Below are positions 56,759 to 64,000 of a stretch of 64,000 bases of DNA, piece after piece. The position numbers and the translations under genes were made by a program. Origin of the DNA: Pseudomonas extremaustralis (GTDB lineage Bacteria; Pseudomonadota; Gammaproteobacteria; Pseudomonadales; Pseudomonadaceae); contig NZ_LT629689.1 of NCBI RefSeq assembly GCF_900102035.1, positions 5,269,001-5,333,000 of the forward strand, read 5' to 3'. Positions within the stretch are counted from its first letter, which is position 1. Every line of letters begins with the position of its first letter. The notes below the pieces were generated by a model, which was not told the origin of the DNA, did no database searches, and worked only from the letters and a program-made list of their open reading frames with translations.

Positions 56759-56903
56759 GGCCGTGGGCTCTTGTTCGAATGCTGCCGATTGTGCCCGCAA
56801 AACCGTGCGGCGTCGTCGGAACGTCATAAGGTGCTTGCACTCTGATGCGCAAGGCGGGAGGCTTGCCAGCCAGCGGTCAACGGTTACGGGAGGTTGGTGA
56901 CAG

Positions 56904-57521
56904 ATGTACCACGGGGAACGATTCAACGCCTGGAGCCATTTGCTCGGGGCAGTCGCGGCGTGTGTGGGCGCGGTGTGGATGTTGGTGGTGGCGAGCCTGG
57001 ACGGCAGCCCCTGGAAGATCGTCAGCGTGGCGATCTATGGTTTTACCCTGATGGTGCTGTACAGCGCGTCCACTGTGTATCACAGCGTGCGCGGGCGGCG
57101 TAAAGCGATCATGCAGAAGGTCGATCACTTTTCGATCTACCTGTTGATCGCCGGCAGCTACACGCCGTTTTGCCTGGTGAGTCTGAGAGGGCCCTGGGGC
57201 TGGACGTTGTTCGGCATCGTCTGGGGGCTGGCGGTGATCGGCATTCTGCAGGAGATCAAGCCGCGTTCCGAGGCGCGGATCTTGTCCATCGTGATCTATG
57301 CGGTGATGGGCTGGATCGTGCTGGTGGCGGTCAAGCCGCTGCTCGCCGCGCTGGGCACGGCGGGGTTCACCTGGCTGGCGGCGGGCGGGGTGTTGTACAC
57401 CGTCGGCATCATCTTCTTTGCCCTGGAGGATCGCCTGCGCCATTCCCATGGGATCTGGCACTTGTTCGTGATCGCCGGCAGCCTGCTGCATTTCGTGGCG
57501 ATCATGCATTACGTGCTCTGA
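56904..57521 (+). CDS. Hemolysin III / TrhA-family membrane protein
   Basis: A 205-residue protein with seven predicted membrane helices. Family signatures are GERFNAWSHLLGA, YHSVRGRRKAIMQKVDHFSIYLLIAG (split by a helix boundary), and the C-terminal HLFVIAGSLLHF with metal-binding His. Despite the name these are PAQR-type inner-membrane proteins, linked to membrane-fluidity control in E. coli. It is a single gene, divergent from mdcR. Confidence 0.9.
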   Translation: MYHGERFNAWSHLLGAVAACVGAVWMLVVASLDGSPWKIVSVAIYGFTLMVLYSASTVYHSVRGRRKAIMQKVDHFSIYLLIAGSYTPFCLVSLRGPWGWTLFGIVWGLAVIGILQEIKPRSEARILSIVIYAVMGWIVLVAVKPLLAALGTAGFTWLAAGGVLYTVGIIFFALEDRLRHSHGIWHLFVIAGSLLHFVAIMHYVL

Positions 57522-57570
57522 GGGTGGATGGCGGTGTGTCAGTCTCTGCATAGGCAGGCTGATCCACCGT

Positions 57571-57597
57571 TATCGGGAGCAAGCCCCCTCCCACATT
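57571..57597. repeat. Single REP, GGGAGGGGGCTTGCTCCC type
   Basis: An unpaired REP copy between the convergent hemolysin-III-type and LysR genes. Confidence 0.8.
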
Positions 57598-57601
57598 GTG
57601 C

Positions 57602-58504
57602 TTAAAGGCGGTCGAGCAACGCGCTGGCGTGGGTGCCGAGGATCTGCAGCAGGTTGGCCAGCATGTGCGGCGGCGGTTCGTCGGCGCGGGTCAGGGCGTA
57701 GAGGGTGATCGGCAGGGGCGGTGTCAGCGTGCGGATGCAGGTGCTCGCCGGTGAGGCGCCGAGGGCGGTGAAGGGGTCGATGACCGTCAGGCCGGCGCCG
57801 GACTCCACCATGGCGCGGGCCAGGGAATAGGTCTGTACGGAAATGCTCACCCTCGGTGGCGGGTCGACGTTTTCCAGGTAGCTGTCGAGCCTGGCCGCCA
57901 ACGGGTCGGCGCTGGACAGGCCAATCAACGGCGCACCGGCCAGCTCGGCCAGGGGCAAAGGCCTGCTCAACTGCGCCTCTGGCCAATACCCCTTGGACGC
58001 CAGGGCCACCAGCACGCCATTGGCCAGCACTTGGGTGGTCAAGCCCGGATGGCCAGAGAAGTTGAGGGTCAACGCGAGGTCGATCTCGCGCATCAACAGT
58101 TTTTGCACCAGCTCGCGGCTATGGTCGCTGGACAGCTCGCAGGCGATGTCCGGGTAATCGTGCTGCCACGCCAGAATCGCCGGCGGCAGCAGCGACAGCG
58201 CCAACGCCGGGATCGCGCCGATGCGCACACTTTGCCCCGGCGCGCGGCGCAAGCTCTTGGCCAGGCGCCGCACACCTTGCAGGCTTTCGCTGACTTTCTC
58301 GACTTCGCGTTCCAGCGCCAGGGCTTCCGGGGTGGGTTGCAGTTTGCCGCGCACGCGTAGAAACAGCGGGAAACCCAGCTGCAACTCGGCGTGCTGCAAC
58401 ACTTTGGTCACCGCCGGCTGCGAGACATGCAGCAACTGCGCGGCGGCGCTGACGGAGCCGGTCTGGCGGATGGCCTGGAAGATCTCGATATGCCGCAAGC
58501 GCAT
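57602..58504 (-). CDS. LysR-family regulator of the adjacent amino-acid cluster
   Basis: A 300-residue LysR protein with helix-turn-helix MRLRHIEIFQAIRQTGSVSA and AAQLLHVSQPAVTKVLQHAE. The start could instead be ATG 58549 (15 residues longer), but 58504 matches the usual N terminus. It is divergent from the DadA-like gene across about 110 bp, so it probably regulates that cluster. The inducer is not known; an amino acid is a fair guess. Confidence 0.85.
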   Translation of the reverse strand: MRLRHIEIFQAIRQTGSVSAAAQLLHVSQPAVTKVLQHAELQLGFPLFLRVRGKLQPTPEALALEREVEKVSESLQGVRRLAKSLRRAPGQSVRIGAIPALALSLLPPAILAWQHDYPDIACELSSDHSRELVQKLLMREIDLALTLNFSGHPGLTTQVLANGVLVALASKGYWPEAQLSRPLPLAELAGAPLIGLSSADPLAARLDSYLENVDPPPRVSISVQTYSLARAMVESGAGLTVIDPFTALGASPASTCIRTLTPPLPITLYALTRADEPPPHMLANLLQILGTHASALLDRL

Positions 58505-58612
58505 GGCGGGCCCATAACCTTTGTTTATAGGGGAGCCATCTTTATTCATTGTCGCCGGCCTGTCACCTGCCCCTAGGCTTGAGGCCTCTTAATTCAACGG
58601 CGGGTGGCGGGG

Positions 58613-59860
58613 ATGAGCAGGCGGGTATGCATCATTGGTGGTGGCGTGATTGGCTTGGCGAGCGCCTATGCGCTGGTGCGCGCCGGCCATGAAGTGACAG
58701 TGATCGAGGCGCGCGACAGCCTGGGCAGCGAAACCAGTTTCGCCAACGGCGGGCAGTTGTCCTACCGCTACGTCGCCCCGCTGGCCGATGCCGGCGTGCC
58801 GTTGCAAGCCATGGGCTGGTTGCTGCGCGGTGACTCGCCGCTCAAGCTGCGCCCACGTCTGGACCCCCAGCAATGGCGCTGGATGGCGGCGTTCATTGGC
58901 GCCTGCCGTGGCTCGGTGAACAAGCGTAACGCCGCGCACCTGCTGCGCCTGGCGACCCTGAGCCAGAACACCTTGCAGCAATGGCGCGTGGATGATCGTC
59001 TGGACGGTTTCGACTGGCGGCGCAACGGCAAGCTGGTGACCTTTCGCAACGCCGAAACGTTCGAGCGCGCGCGCGGCAAGGTCACCGATATCCTCCAGCA
59101 ACAGGTGCTGTCGGCGCTGGATTGCGCACGCCTGGAACCGGCTCTGGCACAGGCGGCGGAAGGCTTCGTCGGCGGTATCTACACGCCCAATGAGGAAGTC
59201 GCCGACTGTCATGCCTTCTGCCAACGCTTGGCGGCCCGGCTTGAAGCGTCGGGGCGCTGTACCTTTTTGCTGGGGCGCAAAGTTACCGGGCTGCTTCACG
59301 CCGACGGCGCGGTACAGGCCATCGAAATGGGCGCCGATGTGATGCCGGTTGACCAACTGGTGCTGGCTGCCGGTCATCGCAGCGCCGAGTTGGGCTTGCC
59401 TGGCTTGTCGCTGCCGCTATACCCGCTCAAGGGCTACAGCCTCAGTGTGCCGATCGGCGCGGAGCACAAGGCACCGAACGTGAGCATCACCGACTACGAC
59501 CGCAAGATCGTCTATGCACGCATCGGCGAGCAACTGCGGGTGGCGGCCATGGTGGATATCGTCGGCTTTGACGCCAGCCTTGAGCCCAAGCGCCTGGCGC
59601 TGGTGAAACGCCAGGCGCTGGAGACTTTTCCTCTGGCCGGCGACTACGCCCATGCGGTGGAATGGGCCGGCATGCGTCCCGCCACCCCGACGGGCGTGCC
59701 GCTGATAGGCGCCAGCGTCTATCGCAACCTGTGGCTGAACCTGGGCCACGGCGCCCTCGGTTTTACCCTGGCCTGTGGCAGCGGCCAACTGTTGGCCGAA
59801 TTGATCGACCAGCACACCCCTTCCATTGATATGCAGGGCCTGGCGCCCCGCGCTGCGTGA
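58613..59860 (+). CDS. DadA-like D-amino-acid dehydrogenase
   Basis: A 415-residue FAD-dependent oxidoreductase. The nucleotide-binding CIIGGGVIGLASAYALVRAG starts at residue 5, and GSETSFANGGQLSYRYVAPLA is the DadA signature. The C-terminal WAGMRPATPTGVPLIGAS and NLWLNLGHGALGFTLACGSG are also typical. These enzymes oxidise D-amino acids to imino acids and pass electrons to the respiratory chain. It is not the main dadA, which normally pairs with dadX. Start at ATG 58613; GTG 58604 is possible. Confidence 0.88.
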   Translation: MSRRVCIIGGGVIGLASAYALVRAGHEVTVIEARDSLGSETSFANGGQLSYRYVAPLADAGVPLQAMGWLLRGDSPLKLRPRLDPQQWRWMAAFIGACRGSVNKRNAAHLLRLATLSQNTLQQWRVDDRLDGFDWRRNGKLVTFRNAETFERARGKVTDILQQQVLSALDCARLEPALAQAAEGFVGGIYTPNEEVADCHAFCQRLAARLEASGRCTFLLGRKVTGLLHADGAVQAIEMGADVMPVDQLVLAAGHRSAELGLPGLSLPLYPLKGYSLSVPIGAEHKAPNVSITDYDRKIVYARIGEQLRVAAMVDIVGFDASLEPKRLALVKRQALETFPLAGDYAHAVEWAGMRPATPTGVPLIGASVYRNLWLNLGHGALGFTLACGSGQLLAELIDQHTPSIDMQGLAPRAA

Positions 59861-59870
59861 GAGTGCACCC

Positions 59871-60221
59871 ATGACCATCCACCGAATCAGTAGCAATGAG
59901 CGGCTGTCCGGCGCCGTGACCTACAAAGAGCTGGTATTCCTCTCGGGCCAGGTGCCGGGCGAAGGCCTGGACGTGGCGACCCAGACCCGCGAGGTGCTGG
60001 CCCGGATCGACGCGCTGCTGGCCGAAGCGGGCAGCGACAAGGATCATCTGCTCAATGCGACCATTTACCTGAAAGACATCGGCAGCGGTTTCGCGCCGAT
60101 GAATGACGTGTGGTCCGCGTGGCTGTCGCCGGGCATGGCGCCGACGCGCACCACCCTGCAGGCGGAACTGGCGCGGCCGAATGTGCTGGTGGAAATCAGC
60201 GTGATTGCGGTACGCAAATAA
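59871..60221 (+). CDS. RidA-family enamine/imine deaminase
   Basis: A 116-residue RidA (YjgF) protein. LVFLSGQVPGEG near the N terminus, DLLNATIYLKDI-like DHLLNATIYLKDIGSG, and ARPNVLVEISVIAV with the substrate-binding Arg/Glu are present. RidA hydrolyses reactive imines to keto acids and ammonia. It starts 10 bp after the DadA-like gene, so it likely removes that enzyme's imino product. Confidence 0.9.
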   Translation: MTIHRISSNERLSGAVTYKELVFLSGQVPGEGLDVATQTREVLARIDALLAEAGSDKDHLLNATIYLKDIGSGFAPMNDVWSAWLSPGMAPTRTTLQAELARPNVLVEISVIAVRK

Positions 60222-60245
60222 TTCGAAGACCAACGGAGCATAACA

Positions 60246-61148
60246 ATGAAAAAAATCCTGTTGACCGGCTGCACCCTGGGGCTCTTGCTGGGCGCCCAGG
60301 CCCACGCCAACCAGGCGCCGCTGGACGGTACGCTGAGCAAGATCGCCAACGCCAAGTCCATCACCCTGGGCTATCGCGATGCGTCGGTGCCGTTTTCTTA
60401 TGTGGGGGATAACAGCGGCAAGCCCATGGGCTATTCGGTGGACCTGGCGAGCAAGATCGTCGAGCGCATCCAGCAGAAAACCGGTGTGGCCGACCTCAAG
60501 GTGAAGTACAACCTGGTGACTTCCCAAACCCGTATCCCGCTGGTGCAGAACGGCACCGTCGACCTCGAGTGCGGCTCCACCGGGGTGACCGCCGAGCGGC
60601 AGAAACAGGTGGCGTTTTCCTACGGGTTCATCTACGTCAAAGGGCAACTGCTGACCGCCAAGGACAGCGGGATCCAAGGCTTTGCCGACCTCAAGGGCAA
60701 GAACGTGGTGACCACTGCCGGGACCACCAACGAGCGCTTTCTCAAAAGCTACAACGCCGAACACAAGACCAACATGTCCGTTATCAGCGCCAAGGACCAC
60801 GGCGAGGCGTTCAAGATGCTCGAGACCGGCCGCGCGGCAGCGTTCTATATGGACGACGCGCTGCTCTACGGCGAACGCGCCAAGGCCAGGGACCCGCACA
60901 ACTGGGTGGTGGTGGGCGAGGAGCAGTCGCGGGAAATCTACAGCTGCATGGTGCGCAAGGATGACCCGCAGTTTCTCGCGGTGGTCAACGAGACCCTCGG
61001 CGAGCTGTACCGCTCGGGGGAGATCAACGGGATTTACCAGCGCTGGTTCGAGCAGCCGATTCCGCCCAAGGGCTTGAACCTGGAGTTCCCGATGACCAGC
61101 GAGTTGAAGGCGATCATTGCCAGGCCGGTCAGTGATCCTGTGGAGTAA
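60246..61148 (+). CDS. Periplasmic amino-acid-binding protein
   Basis: A 300-residue solute-binding protein (SBP family 3). The signal peptide ends near AQAHA (residues 17-21). ITLGYRDASVPFSYVGD and GYSVDLASKIVERIQ resemble GltI, the aspartate/glutamate-binding protein. It is 24 bp after the RidA gene, but no ABC permease or ATPase follows, so it must share a transporter encoded elsewhere or act with a non-ABC partner. Ligand not certain. Confidence 0.88.
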   Translation: MKKILLTGCTLGLLLGAQAHANQAPLDGTLSKIANAKSITLGYRDASVPFSYVGDNSGKPMGYSVDLASKIVERIQQKTGVADLKVKYNLVTSQTRIPLVQNGTVDLECGSTGVTAERQKQVAFSYGFIYVKGQLLTAKDSGIQGFADLKGKNVVTTAGTTNERFLKSYNAEHKTNMSVISAKDHGEAFKMLETGRAAAFYMDDALLYGERAKARDPHNWVVVGEEQSREIYSCMVRKDDPQFLAVVNETLGELYRSGEINGIYQRWFEQPIPPKGLNLEFPMTSELKAIIARPVSDPVE

Positions 61149-61177
61149 CCCGGCCTGACCCCATCCAACTGTGGGGG

Positions 61178-61897
61178 TTAGAAGTCGCCCCACAGCTGCT
61201 GGGCGACCGCCAGCGCCACCACCGGCGCGGTCTCGGTGCGCAACACGCGCGGGCCGAGGCGCGCAGCGTGGAAGCCGGCGTCTTGGGCGGTGTCGACTTC
61301 GCTGTCGGTCAACCCGCCTTCCGGCCCGATCAGGAAGGCCAGGCTGGACGGCTTGGCATGGCTGACCAGCGGTTCGGCCACCGGGTGCAGCACCAGCTTC
61401 AAATCCGCCTCGGTCTGCTTGAGCCAGTCCGCCAGCAGCAGCGGCGGATGAATCACCGGTACCGTCGAACGCCCGCATTGTTCGCAGGCACTGATCGCCA
61501 CCTGGCGCCAGTGCAGCAGGCGCTTGTCGGCGCGCTCGTCCTTGAGGCGCACTTCGCAGCGTTCGCTGAAGATCGGTGTGATCGCGTTGACGCCCAGTTC
61601 GGTGGCTTTCTGGATCGCCCAATCCATGCGCTCGCCGCGGGACAAGCCCTGGCCGAGGTGGATGTGCAGCGGCGATTCAGCCTGGCCGGCGAATTGCTCG
61701 GTCAGTTGCACGCTGACGCGTTTTTTACCGACCTCCAGCAACGTGCCGCGAAACTCCTGGCCGGAACCGTCGAACAATTGCACGGCGTCACCTTCGCCCA
61801 TGCGCAATACGCGGCTGATGTAGTGCGCCTGGGCTTCGGGCAATTCGTGATCGCCGAGGCTCAGCGGGGTGTCGGTGAAAAAACGGGACAGTCTCAT
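61178..61897 (-). CDS. rsmE: 16S rRNA (uracil1498-N3)-methyltransferase
   Basis: RsmE methylates N3 of U1498 in 16S rRNA. The 239-residue SPOUT-family protein starts MRLSRFFTDTPLSLGDHELP, has AHYISRVLRMGEGD, and the C-terminal knot with LAFLIGPEGGLTDSEVD and LGPRVLRTETA. The start at 61897 fits the family; the longer frame reaching 62530 runs antisense-style through bioA. It follows bioA after 65 bp on the same strand, as in P. aeruginosa. Confidence 0.96.
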   Translation of the reverse strand: MRLSRFFTDTPLSLGDHELPEAQAHYISRVLRMGEGDAVQLFDGSGQEFRGTLLEVGKKRVSVQLTEQFAGQAESPLHIHLGQGLSRGERMDWAIQKATELGVNAITPIFSERCEVRLKDERADKRLLHWRQVAISACEQCGRSTVPVIHPPLLLADWLKQTEADLKLVLHPVAEPLVSHAKPSSLAFLIGPEGGLTDSEVDTAQDAGFHAARLGPRVLRTETAPVVALAVAQQLWGDF

Positions 61898-61962
61898 TTC
61901 TGTTCTCTGGACAGTTTTGTGTAGGAGCGAGATTACTGTGGCGCCTGCAAGTGTGTCGGGGA

Positions 61963-63369
61963 TCAGCCGGGGTCGCGGAAGCCGGGGTGGAAGTCTTTCG
62001 GCACCGCCACGCTGACTTTGCTGTTGGTGGCGATATCGATGCCTTCGCTGGCCACTTCCGCCAAGAAGTCGATCTGCTCCGGGGTGATCACATAGGGCGG
62101 CAGGAAATACACCACGCTGCCCAATGGCCGCAACAGCGCGCCACGTTCCAGGGCGTGCTCGAACACCTTCAGGCCACGGCGCTCCTGCCACGGGTAGGCG
62201 GTCTTGGTGGCTTTGTCCTGGACCATCTCGATGGCCAGCACCATGCCGGTCTGGCGCACTTCCGAGACGTGGGGGTGGTCCACCAGGTGCGCGGTGGCCG
62301 TGGCCATGCGCTGGGCCAGGGCCTTGTTGTTTTCGATGACGTTGTCTTCTTCGAAGATATCCAGGGTCGCCAGCGCCGCCGCGCATGCCAGCGGGTTGCC
62401 GGTGTAGCTGTGGGAATGCAGGAAGGCGCGCAGGGTCGGGTAGTCGTCGTAGAAGGCGCTGTACACGTCTTCGGTGGTGACCACGGCGGCCAATGGCAGG
62501 TAACCGCCGGTAAGGGCTTTGGACAGGCACAGGAAGTCCGGGCGGATGCCGGCCTGCTCACAGGCGAACATCGTGCCGGTGCGGCCGAAGCCCACGGCGA
62601 TTTCATCGTGGATCAGGTGCACGCCGTAGCGGTCGCAGGCTTCGCGCAGCAGCTTGAGGTACACCGGGTGGTACATACGCATGCCGCCGGCGCCCTGGAT
62701 CAGCGGCTCGACGATCACGGCGGCGACCGTGTCGTGGTTGTCCGCCAGGGTCTGTTCCATGGCCAGGAACATATTGCGCGAGTGTTCTTCCCAGCTCATG
62801 CCCTCGGGGCGCAGATAGCAATCCGGGCTTGGCACCTTGATGGTGTCGAGCAGCAGCGCCTTGTAGGTCTCGGTGAACAGCGGCACGTCGCCCACCGACA
62901 TCGCGGCGATGGTTTCGCCGTGGTAGCTGTTGGTCAGGGTCACGAAGCGCTTTTTGTTCGGCAGGCCACGGTTGAGCCAGTAGTGGAAGCTCATTTTCAG
63001 CGCGACTTCGATGCACGACGAACCGTTGTCGGCATAGAAGCAACGGGTCAGGCCTTCGGGGGTCATCGCCACCAGGCGCTCGGACAGTTCGATCACCGGC
63101 TGGTGGCTGAAACCGGCGAGGATCACGTGCTCGAGCTGGTCGACCTGGTCCTTGATGCGCTGGTTGATGCGCGGGTTGGCGTGGCCGAAGACATTGACCC
63201 ACCAGGAGCTGACGGCGTCGAGGTAGCGCTTGCCTTCGAAGTCTTCCAGCCACACGCCTTCACCGCGCTTGATCGGGATCAGCGGCAGTTGCTGGTGGTC
63301 TTTCATCTGGGTGCAGGGATGCCACAGCACCGCGAGGTCGCGTTGCATCCACTGGTTGTTCAAGCCCAT
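61963..63369 (-). CDS. bioA: Adenosylmethionine-8-amino-7-oxononanoate aminotransferase
   Basis: BioA converts 8-amino-7-oxononanoate to 7,8-diaminopelargonate using S-adenosylmethionine as the amino donor, in biotin synthesis. The 468-residue class III aminotransferase has LWHPCTQMKDH, LDAVSSWWVNVFGHANP, YADNGSSCIEVALKM, and the PLP Lys in LCLSKALTGGYLPL. The start at 63369 follows a GAGGAG ribosome site; the extension to 63495 is unsupported. Other bio genes are not nearby. Confidence 0.96.
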   Translation of the reverse strand: MGLNNQWMQRDLAVLWHPCTQMKDHQQLPLIPIKRGEGVWLEDFEGKRYLDAVSSWWVNVFGHANPRINQRIKDQVDQLEHVILAGFSHQPVIELSERLVAMTPEGLTRCFYADNGSSCIEVALKMSFHYWLNRGLPNKKRFVTLTNSYHGETIAAMSVGDVPLFTETYKALLLDTIKVPSPDCYLRPEGMSWEEHSRNMFLAMEQTLADNHDTVAAVIVEPLIQGAGGMRMYHPVYLKLLREACDRYGVHLIHDEIAVGFGRTGTMFACEQAGIRPDFLCLSKALTGGYLPLAAVVTTEDVYSAFYDDYPTLRAFLHSHSYTGNPLACAAALATLDIFEEDNVIENNKALAQRMATATAHLVDHPHVSEVRQTGMVLAIEMVQDKATKTAYPWQERRGLKVFEHALERGALLRPLGSVVYFLPPYVITPEQIDFLAEVASEGIDIATNSKVSVAVPKDFHPGFRDPG

Positions 63370-63642
63370 CGGTGATCTCCTCGAAGCGGTCCTGCGGGCG
63401 GCGCAGGTAAAACAATCGCGCAAGCCTATGCAATGGGCGCCTGTGTCACAACCCATTACGGATGAATTGGCGGTAAACGTGGGACGGACTGTCACGTTTC
63501 TTCTGGATAGTCGTTAATCCCTGGTTAATTTACGCTTCATACCCTCAAGATCGTATTTCTCGATATTTCAAAGCAAAATTTTCCGCTTTAATTCGATAGG
63601 TAAATCGCTAGTCTTGGCTGCAGCTCTTACGGGATTAAGTAC

Positions 63643-64000
63643 ATGCAACTACGCAACTCACCGGCCCGCTATGGCTGGGTCAGTATGGTTTTGCACTGGG
63701 GCGTGGCCCTGGTGGTGTTCGGGCTGTTCGCCCTGGGCTTGTGGATGGTCGGTCTGGACTACTACAGCGCGTGGCGCAAAGACGCGCCCGACCTGCACAA
63801 GAGCATTGGTATCACGCTGTTCGCCGTCATGCTGGTGCGCATCGTCTGGCGCCTGATCAGCCCCGCGCCGCCGCCGCTGGCCAGTTACAGCCGGCTGACG
63901 CGCATCGGCGCTGCGTTTGGCCACGCGTTTCTGTATGTCGGCTTGTTTGCCGTGATGATCGCCGGTTACCTGATTTCCACCGCAGACGGTGTCGGTATCC
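63643..64000 (+). CDS. Cytochrome b561 family protein (cut by window end)
   Basis: The first 119 codons of a membrane cytochrome. The N terminus reads MQLRNSPARYGWVSMVLHWG, with heme-ligand His in VLHWG and DLHKSIG, and three hydrophobic helices are visible before the edge. This is the CybB-type diheme cytochrome b561 that moves electrons between quinones and periplasmic acceptors or superoxide. The rest lies outside the window. The 273 bp upstream are AT-rich and hold no other gene. Confidence 0.9.
   Translation, partial: MQLRNSPARYGWVSMVLHWGVALVVFGLFALGLWMVGLDYYSAWRKDAPDLHKSIGITLFAVMLVRIVWRLISPAPPPLASYSRLTRIGAAFGHAFLYVGLFAVMIAGYLISTADGVGI

Overview
The window is a GC-rich chromosomal segment of a Pseudomonas, most likely of the P. 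fluorescens group. Three things support this: the gene order follows the PA0357-PA0420 region of P. aeruginosa (mutM, coaD, laoABCR, ftsYEX-rpoH, thiSG, metXW, proC, pilT, pyrRBC', algH, gshB, pilGHIJ-chpAC, rsmE, bioA); codon use is strongly biased to G/C in third positions; and intergenic spaces hold many REP/REPIN palindromes of the two types common in fluorescent pseudomonads (GTAGGAGCGAGCTTGCTCGC and TGTGGGAGGGGGCTTGCTCCC). I see no rRNA, tRNA, CRISPR array, insertion sequence or prophage.

Layout. 1-3 kb: HDOD regulator, mutM, a 2[4Fe-4S] ferredoxin and coaD. 3-7.4 kb: the lao module for long-chain alcohol and aldehyde oxidation, with its TetR regulator divergent. 7.4-13 kb: sulfurtransferase, YheT-type hydrolase, rsmD and a paired active/inactive M16 protease. 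13-20.3 kb: ftsY-ftsE-ftsX, rpoH with a sigma-E/AlgU-type promoter, mtgA, thiS, thiG and trmB. 20.4-27 kb: a leftward run hemW, rdgB, metW, metX, yggT, proC, yggS, with pilT divergent. 28-35.7 kb: NlpC/P60 and TM2 proteins, the pyrimidine group pyrR-pyrB-pyrC', ruvX, algH, tonB3 and gshB. 36-45.7 kb: the Pil-Chp chemosensory system (pilG, pilH, pilI, pilJ, chpA, chpC), lacking the methyltransferase pilK and methylesterase chpB.

45.7-48.4 kb is a small accessory patch where synteny breaks. It holds a decayed HigA antitoxin fragment, two consecutive folded RNA elements (one ending in an intrinsic terminator, one with a possible pseudoknot) leading into a 79-residue DUF6124-type gene, a winged-helix/nucleotidyltransferase protein whose core promoter is covered by two 16-bp palindromes 21 bp apart, a DUF2892 protein and a truncated hemoglobin. 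This is the best place to look for something undescribed.

48.6-56.8 kb carries a complete biotin-independent malonate decarboxylase system (mdcABCDEGH, transporter mdcLM, regulator mdcR). 56.9-61.1 kb holds a hemolysin-III-family protein and a probable amino-acid catabolic cluster (LysR, DadA-like oxidase, RidA, periplasmic binding protein). The conserved backbone then resumes with rsmE and bioA, and the window ends inside a cytochrome b561 gene.
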